Positions 33,757 to 36,889 of a DNA stretch of 36,889 nt are shown here, piece after piece. The notes under the pieces were generated by a model. The model did not search any database. It was not told where the DNA came from and saw only the letters and a list, made by a program, of their open reading frames with translations. How positions within the stretch are numbered: the first letter of the stretch is position 1; each line of letters begins with the position of its first letter. Source of the DNA: an uncultured Acidobacteriota bacterium (lineage in GTDB: Bacteria; Acidobacteriota; Terriglobia; Bryobacterales; Bryobacteraceae); assembly GCA_902825945.1 (NCBI GenBank), contig CADECY010000084.1:5459-42347 (forward strand). Reading direction: 5' to 3'. The position numbers and the translations under genes were made by a program.

Positions 33757-34090
33757 CTAAGCTAAGGCCCGCTGCAGGGTGGCGTCCACGACCCAGCTAC
33801 CCGCCCGAGCATAGAGCGCGGCTCTCACCGAAACGAGGAAGGCAAGCGTGGTGTCAGAGACTTCGATGAGCAAGCCGGATGCCGGCGGGCACGGGCTCAC
33901 GCCGAAAAACTCGTCCTTCGATCAACTCGTGCCTCTGATCAATTCCGTTGCCGCCCCGATTGCCCTCGAACACCCCTGCCCTCTCCGCCAGCTCGCAGTC
34001 GCGGCGCGTCCAGTTCCTGCGCTGGAAAAATGCGGCCGCCGCTGCGGCCAGTTCGGGCGTGACCGCAACGATCGTAGCCCGGCCCGACAT
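33757..34090 (-). pseudogene. Broken second Uma2 gene
   Basis: Reading on the minus strand from the ATG at 34090, NWTRRDCELAERAGVFEGN and RHELIEGRVF match residues ~21-50 of the intact neighbour. The frame then jumps straight to REPVPAGIRL, matching neighbour residues ~113-122, so some 65-70 codons are deleted. At that point a one-base insertion (CGGCTTGCTCATC against CGGTTGCTAATC) shifts the frame; the continuation LIEVSDTTLAFLVSVRAALY matches the neighbour's active-site segment before an early stop at 33757. The catalytic lysine position is now arginine. It is a decayed tandem duplicate. It fills most of the 484 bases between the intact Uma2 gene and the next gene. Confidence 0.8.
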
Positions 34091-34105
34091 GCCATCCTAT
34101 TGCAT

Positions 34106-35377
34106 GTGACGCGCCTCAATCCCGAGCGGCTCCTCGTCGCCGGACTCACGATCGTCAGCCTCGCGGTGCTGATCCTGATCGGCGCGATGCTTTTCCAATC
34201 GAACCGCCGATGGAAGGTCGTCATAGGAGCCGGTGCCCGCGACTCGGAGAGCTTCGTCCTGATCCAGGCGTTGAAAGCCGTCGCCGAGAAGCGACACCCC
34301 CAACTCACGATCGAAGTACGCGAGACTGCCGGCACGGCGGAGAATCTCGCTCTGCTCGAAGCCAGCCGGATCCACATGGCGACCGTGCAAGCCGATGTTC
34401 CGGCGGGCCGCTGGGCGCAACCGGTGGCGGTGCTGTTTCCCGACGCGTTCCATCTGCTGGTGGCCGAAGGATCGAAAATCCGCTCGTTTCCGGATCTGGC
34501 GGGTAAGCGGATCGACCTGCCCGAGTCCGGCGGGCAGTTCCGATCCTTTCTCAGCGTGGCCGGACATTTCGGCCTGCGGCGCGAGAGCTTCCATCTCGCG
34601 GCAAACGGCGTTCCGGCCGATGCGATCTTCCGTGTCCGAACCCTCGGCAATCCCGCCATCGAGAAGATCGTGCGCGAAGGCAGGGTTCGTCTGCTGCCCA
34701 TTCCCCAAGCCGAGGCGATGCGAATCCGCTATCCGGCGTTCCTTCCCGGCGTGATTCCGCAAGGAACCTACCTCGGCGAACCAGCGGCGCCCGCGCAAGA
34801 TACTCCAACGGTGATGGTCCCGAGGTTCCTGGTCGCGCATTCGAGCATCCATCCCAATCCGGTCCGATGGATCACCGGCAGCCTCTTCGAAGACCGGCAT
34901 GAAATCGCGCGGACCATCCCGGACCGCTTTGCCGAGGTCCGTCCGCTATTGGCCGCGATCCGCCGGCCAGGAAACGAACCCGGGCTCGCCGCAGGAGTCC
35001 ATCCGGGCGCGAGCGAGTACTACGACAGAGACAAGCCGGCCTTCGTCCAGACCAATGCCGATTTCCTCGCTCTGATCCTGACGGTGACACTGTTGCTCGG
35101 CTCGTGGGTCTGGGAGTTCAAACGTTGGCTGAACAATCGTGGCAAAAACCTTGCAGACGACTACAACAAGCGGATCATCGGCATCATCGGCCGCGCCCGT
35201 GTGGATTCCACCGCGGCGGGCCTCGAGGGGCTCCACCGGGAACTGCTCGATCTCCTGGCGGGCGCGGTGAGCGATCTCGATGAGGACCGGTTGTCGAGCG
35301 AGACATTTCAGTCCACTCGCGTGATCTGGCAGATCGCGGCCGATCTGATCCGCGAACGCCGAATTAACAATTCTTAA
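34106..35377 (+). CDS. TAXI-type solute-binding protein, membrane-anchored, with cytoplasmic tail
   Basis: 423 residues from the GTG at 34106 (a TTG two codons earlier is possible; no clear ribosome site). An uncleaved-looking anchor (about 9-29) leads into a periplasmic TAXI domain of TRAP transporters: VVIGAGARDSESFVLIQALK, LEASRIHMATVQAD, SFPDLAGKRIDLPESGG, and AVLFPDAFHLLVAEG. A second membrane span lies at about 318-338 (DFLALILTVTLLLGSWVWEF), followed by an ~85-residue charged, helical cytoplasmic tail. No TRAP permease genes are adjacent. The two-anchor design resembles a sensor more than a free binding protein. It diverges from the broken Uma2 gene with only 15 bases between start codons. 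Confidence 0.75.
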   Translation: MTRLNPERLLVAGLTIVSLAVLILIGAMLFQSNRRWKVVIGAGARDSESFVLIQALKAVAEKRHPQLTIEVRETAGTAENLALLEASRIHMATVQADVPAGRWAQPVAVLFPDAFHLLVAEGSKIRSFPDLAGKRIDLPESGGQFRSFLSVAGHFGLRRESFHLAANGVPADAIFRVRTLGNPAIEKIVREGRVRLLPIPQAEAMRIRYPAFLPGVIPQGTYLGEPAAPAQDTPTVMVPRFLVAHSSIHPNPVRWITGSLFEDRHEIARTIPDRFAEVRPLLAAIRRPGNEPGLAAGVHPGASEYYDRDKPAFVQTNADFLALILTVTLLLGSWVWEFKRWLNNRGKNLADDYNKRIIGIIGRARVDSTAAGLEGLHRELLDLLAGAVSDLDEDRLSSETFQSTRVIWQIAADLIRERRINNS

Positions 35378-35492
35378 CGCGACCTCCACACGCGCTCGCC
35401 CGGATCGTTCTAGTAACCTAGCTATATGCCGATGCGCCCTATCCCTTGCGGGGCCTGCACGAAGGTCTTCGGCCACCGGCCAGGTATGCCGG
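35364..35492 (+). promoter_or_regulatory. Gap before the sigma factor with a TTAAC direct repeat
   Basis: TTAACA-ATTC-TTAACG (35364-35379) is a direct repeat with about one helical turn between copies, overlapping the TAXI stop; it resembles PhoP-type response-regulator boxes, though a chance match is possible. CTATAT at 35422-35427 could be a -10. The rest of the gap (to 35492) shows no gene. The sigma-factor ATG has no strong ribosome site. Confidence 0.25.
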
Positions 35493-36098
35493 ATGCTCGT
35501 TGAATTCTCGCTGATTGAACGCGCGCGGAGCGGTGACGAAGCCGCCTTCAATCAGGTCGTTCAGGCGTATCGGAAGCGCATTCTCGGGACGATCTCCCGC
35601 TTGATCGGACGCCCGGAAGACGTCGAAGACGTCGCGCAAGAGGTGTTCGTACGGCTTTTCTATTCGCTCGACCAGTTGCGGTCTCCGGAAGTTTTCGAGC
35701 CGTGGCTGTATCGCCTGACGTCGAACGCGGCATACGACTATTTGCGGAGGCGCCAGAAGCGCAAGATGGAAGCGCGCATGGCCGATCTATCGGAAGAGCA
35801 GGTGGTTCTCGCCGATGCGGGGGCTGGCACCCGGCAAAACAGCCAGGACAATCAGGCCGCCGCGATCCGCGAATTCGTCCACGACCTGCTCGAGGAGGTG
35901 AGCGAGGAAGACCGGGTGTTGCTGCTGATGAAGGAAGTGGAAGGGCTCTCGCTCAAGGAACTCCAGGAGATCTATGGACTGAAGGAAAATGCCATGAAGG
36001 TCCGGTTGTTCCGGGCGCGCCAGCGGGTCTTGAAAGCGTACGAGCAGTCCAAAGAGAAGCTAGGGAGTGTATTATCATGGAAGGTGCCGAATGACTGA
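35493..36098 (+). CDS. ECF-type RNA polymerase sigma factor
   Basis: 201 residues. Region 2 lies at about 15-90 (EAAFNQVVQAYRKRILGTI, PEDVEDVAQEVFVRLF, FEPWLYRLTSNAAYDYLRR) and region 4 at about 130-190 (VSEEDRVLLLMKEVEGLSLK, then ELQEIYGLKENAMKVRLFRA). A ~40-residue acidic linker separates them and no region 3 is present. It is not closely similar to the other ECF factor in the window. The stop overlaps the start of a membrane-protein gene by 8 bases and that gene overlaps a Spy/CpxP-like gene by 4, making a three-gene operon of the type used for envelope stress or metal response. The start codon at 35493 is the only good in-frame choice. Confidence 0.92.
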   Translation: MLVEFSLIERARSGDEAAFNQVVQAYRKRILGTISRLIGRPEDVEDVAQEVFVRLFYSLDQLRSPEVFEPWLYRLTSNAAYDYLRRRQKRKMEARMADLSEEQVVLADAGAGTRQNSQDNQAAAIREFVHDLLEEVSEEDRVLLLMKEVEGLSLKELQEIYGLKENAMKVRLFRARQRVLKAYEQSKEKLGSVLSWKVPND

Positions 36099-36429
36099 AG
36101 AACGCGATCCGCTCGGTCCGCTGTTCGAGCGTTACCGGTCCGCCTGCCCTTCGCCAGAAGGGGGGGCCGCGTTCATGCCCCGGATGTGGGAAAAGATCGA
36201 AGCGCGGCGCAACTGGATCTGGAAGCTGCGGGGCTATACTCGCGGTCTCGTCACTGTGGCGGCAACGCTGTGTCTTGCGTTGCTGGCGTTCGAAATGAGC
36301 CCGCTCGCCAACACCAATCCGCTCTACTTGAAGTCGTACCTGGAAGCGCTCGATGACGAGGCCGCTCCCGAGACGCTCACCTACCTCGACATCGTCACCC
36401 ACGTGGATTTCGACGGAAACCTGCAATGA
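36091..36429 (+). CDS. Small single-span membrane protein, probable anti-sigma factor
   Basis: 112 residues. A cytoplasmic-type N-terminal ~45 residues (DPLGPLFERYRSACPSPEGG, FMPRMWEKIEARRN) precede one membrane span at about 53-70 (LVTVAATLCLALLAFEM) and an acidic extracytoplasmic tail (YLEALDDEAAPETLTYLDIV). Position immediately after the sigma gene, single span and size fit an anti-sigma factor; the ZAS zinc motif is absent. It may instead be the membrane partner of the Spy/CpxP-like protein that follows. Function inferred from context. Confidence 0.72.
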   Translation: MTEERDPLGPLFERYRSACPSPEGGAAFMPRMWEKIEARRNWIWKLRGYTRGLVTVAATLCLALLAFEMSPLANTNPLYLKSYLEALDDEAAPETLTYLDIVTHVDFDGNLQ

Positions 36430-36830
36430 AACGCTCGGGCGCGATCGCGGCAGCCTACCTCTTATTGACTTTCGGCACCGGTGTCGCCGTGGGCGGGTTC
36501 GGATTCTGGCTGTACGAGACTCGCTCCGTCAAGGCCGACGTCCGCAAGGCCACTGCTGACGAGTATCGCAAGAAGTACCTCCACGAGATGCAGACGCGGC
36601 TGAAGCTCACTCCGGATCAATCGCAAAAGCTCGTGGTCATTCTCGACACCACGCGCAACACCTTCCGCGAGCTCAGCGAAAAGCATCGGCCCGAATACCA
36701 AGCCGTGCATGAGAATCAGCGCGAGCAGGTCCGCGCGATTCTGGAAGACGGTCAGCGCACCGAATACGAGAAAATGCTGAAGGAACGGGATGCCTCCCGA
36801 GCCAAGCGTACCGGGCCATCGCCGCACTGA
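36426..36830 (+). CDS. Membrane-anchored periplasmic Spy/CpxP/ZraP-like protein
   Basis: 134 residues, ATGA overlap with the gene before. One N-terminal span (AIAAAYLLLTFGTGVAVGGFG, about 6-28) anchors a wholly helical, charged periplasmic domain. LKLTPDQSQKLVVILDTTRN and EHREQVRAIL-like ENQREQVRAILEDGQRTEYEKML match the repeated LTxxQ helices of the Spy/CpxP/heavy-metal-sensor group. These proteins act as periplasmic chaperones or metal/stress sensors that feed back on a signalling system. Here the likely partner is the ECF sigma factor and its membrane regulator in the same operon. No histidine- or cysteine-rich metal site is apparent. Confidence 0.78.
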   Translation: MKRSGAIAAAYLLLTFGTGVAVGGFGFWLYETRSVKADVRKATADEYRKKYLHEMQTRLKLTPDQSQKLVVILDTTRNTFRELSEKHRPEYQAVHENQREQVRAILEDGQRTEYEKMLKERDASRAKRTGPSPH

Positions 36831-36889
36831 CCGTTACTAGTGTCTACTCGCAATAGTACATTTCTGTATTAGAATGTTTGGGAGATGCC
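36831..36889 (+). promoter_or_regulatory. Promoter with a TACA-N4-TGTA dyad at the window edge
   Basis: TACA (36857-36860), TTTC, TGTA (36865-36868) form a small dyad directly before TAGAAT (36870-36875), a good -10 hexamer. A repressor bound here would cover the promoter; dyads of this kind are used by BlaI- and PadR-type repressors. The controlled gene lies beyond the window. No good -35 is visible. Confidence 0.4.

Noticed and set aside
1..36889. CRISPR arrays, tRNA or rRNA genes
   Set aside because: No regularly spaced repeats and no recognisable tRNA or rRNA segments were found on reading; a covariance-model scan was not possible.

Overview
The window reads as a chromosomal piece of a GC-rich soil acidobacterium, most like the Bryobacterales/Solibacter group. 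This is inferred from gene content, not from a marker gene. The signs are three TonB-receptor-like outer-membrane proteins with an N-terminal carboxypeptidase-regulatory (Oar-like) domain, two Tat-exported DUF1501 proteins, a SUMF1-fold protein, ECF sigma factors each followed by a small membrane protein, a Uma2 gene, and frequent GTG/TTG starts with 4-base overlaps. No rRNA, tRNA, CRISPR array or intact insertion sequence is visible.

Layout. 1-6.4 kb: the 3' end of an Oar-like receptor followed closely by a GT87-type membrane glycosyltransferase (+). Converging on it is a minus-strand pair, a full Oar-like receptor then an acetoacetate-decarboxylase-fold protein. 6.4-8.4 kb: an exported amidohydrolase carrying a second, degenerate amidohydrolase half. 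8.4-9.9 kb: a repeat-bearing leader, then membrane protein, ECF sigma factor and small membrane protein. 9.95-11.9 kb (-): a threonine-synthase-like PLP enzyme and an aspartoacylase-family deacylase. 11.97-18.28 kb (+): a very tight run of seven genes, DUF503, rbfA, apbE, hemE, hemY, cytochrome P460 and an exported beta-helix protein. 18.2-21.6 kb (-): DUF1501 protein, SUMF1-fold protein, then an AAA/DUF4143 ATPase with its own AT-rich control region. 22.0-25.1 kb (+): a third Oar-like receptor behind a repeat-rich non-coding stretch. 25.3-34.1 kb (-): a broken Uma2 copy, an intact Uma2 gene, a pseudouridine synthase, a RidA-like protein, a second DUF1501 protein, a GH18 chitinase-like enzyme and a very large multi-sensor membrane protein. 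34.1-36.8 kb (+): a TAXI-type binding protein, then an ECF sigma / membrane regulator / Spy-CpxP-like operon.

How genes work together. The tightest unit is 11.97-18.28 kb: ribosome maturation (RbfA), periplasmic flavinylation (ApbE), two heme-synthesis steps (HemE, HemY) and a secreted c-type P460 heme protein are translationally coupled, suggesting that heme supply is tied to a heme enzyme. The two sigma-factor operons look like cell-surface signalling modules. The Oar-like receptors, GH18 enzyme and beta-helix protein point to polysaccharide or detritus use at the cell surface.

Best leads for something new: the fused amidohydrolase with a dead second half, the HemE-HemY-P460 operon, the 1022-residue three-sensor membrane protein with no recognised output domain, and several unexplained repeat/dyad elements (8425-8645, 19448-19490, 21751-21872, 30001-30036).
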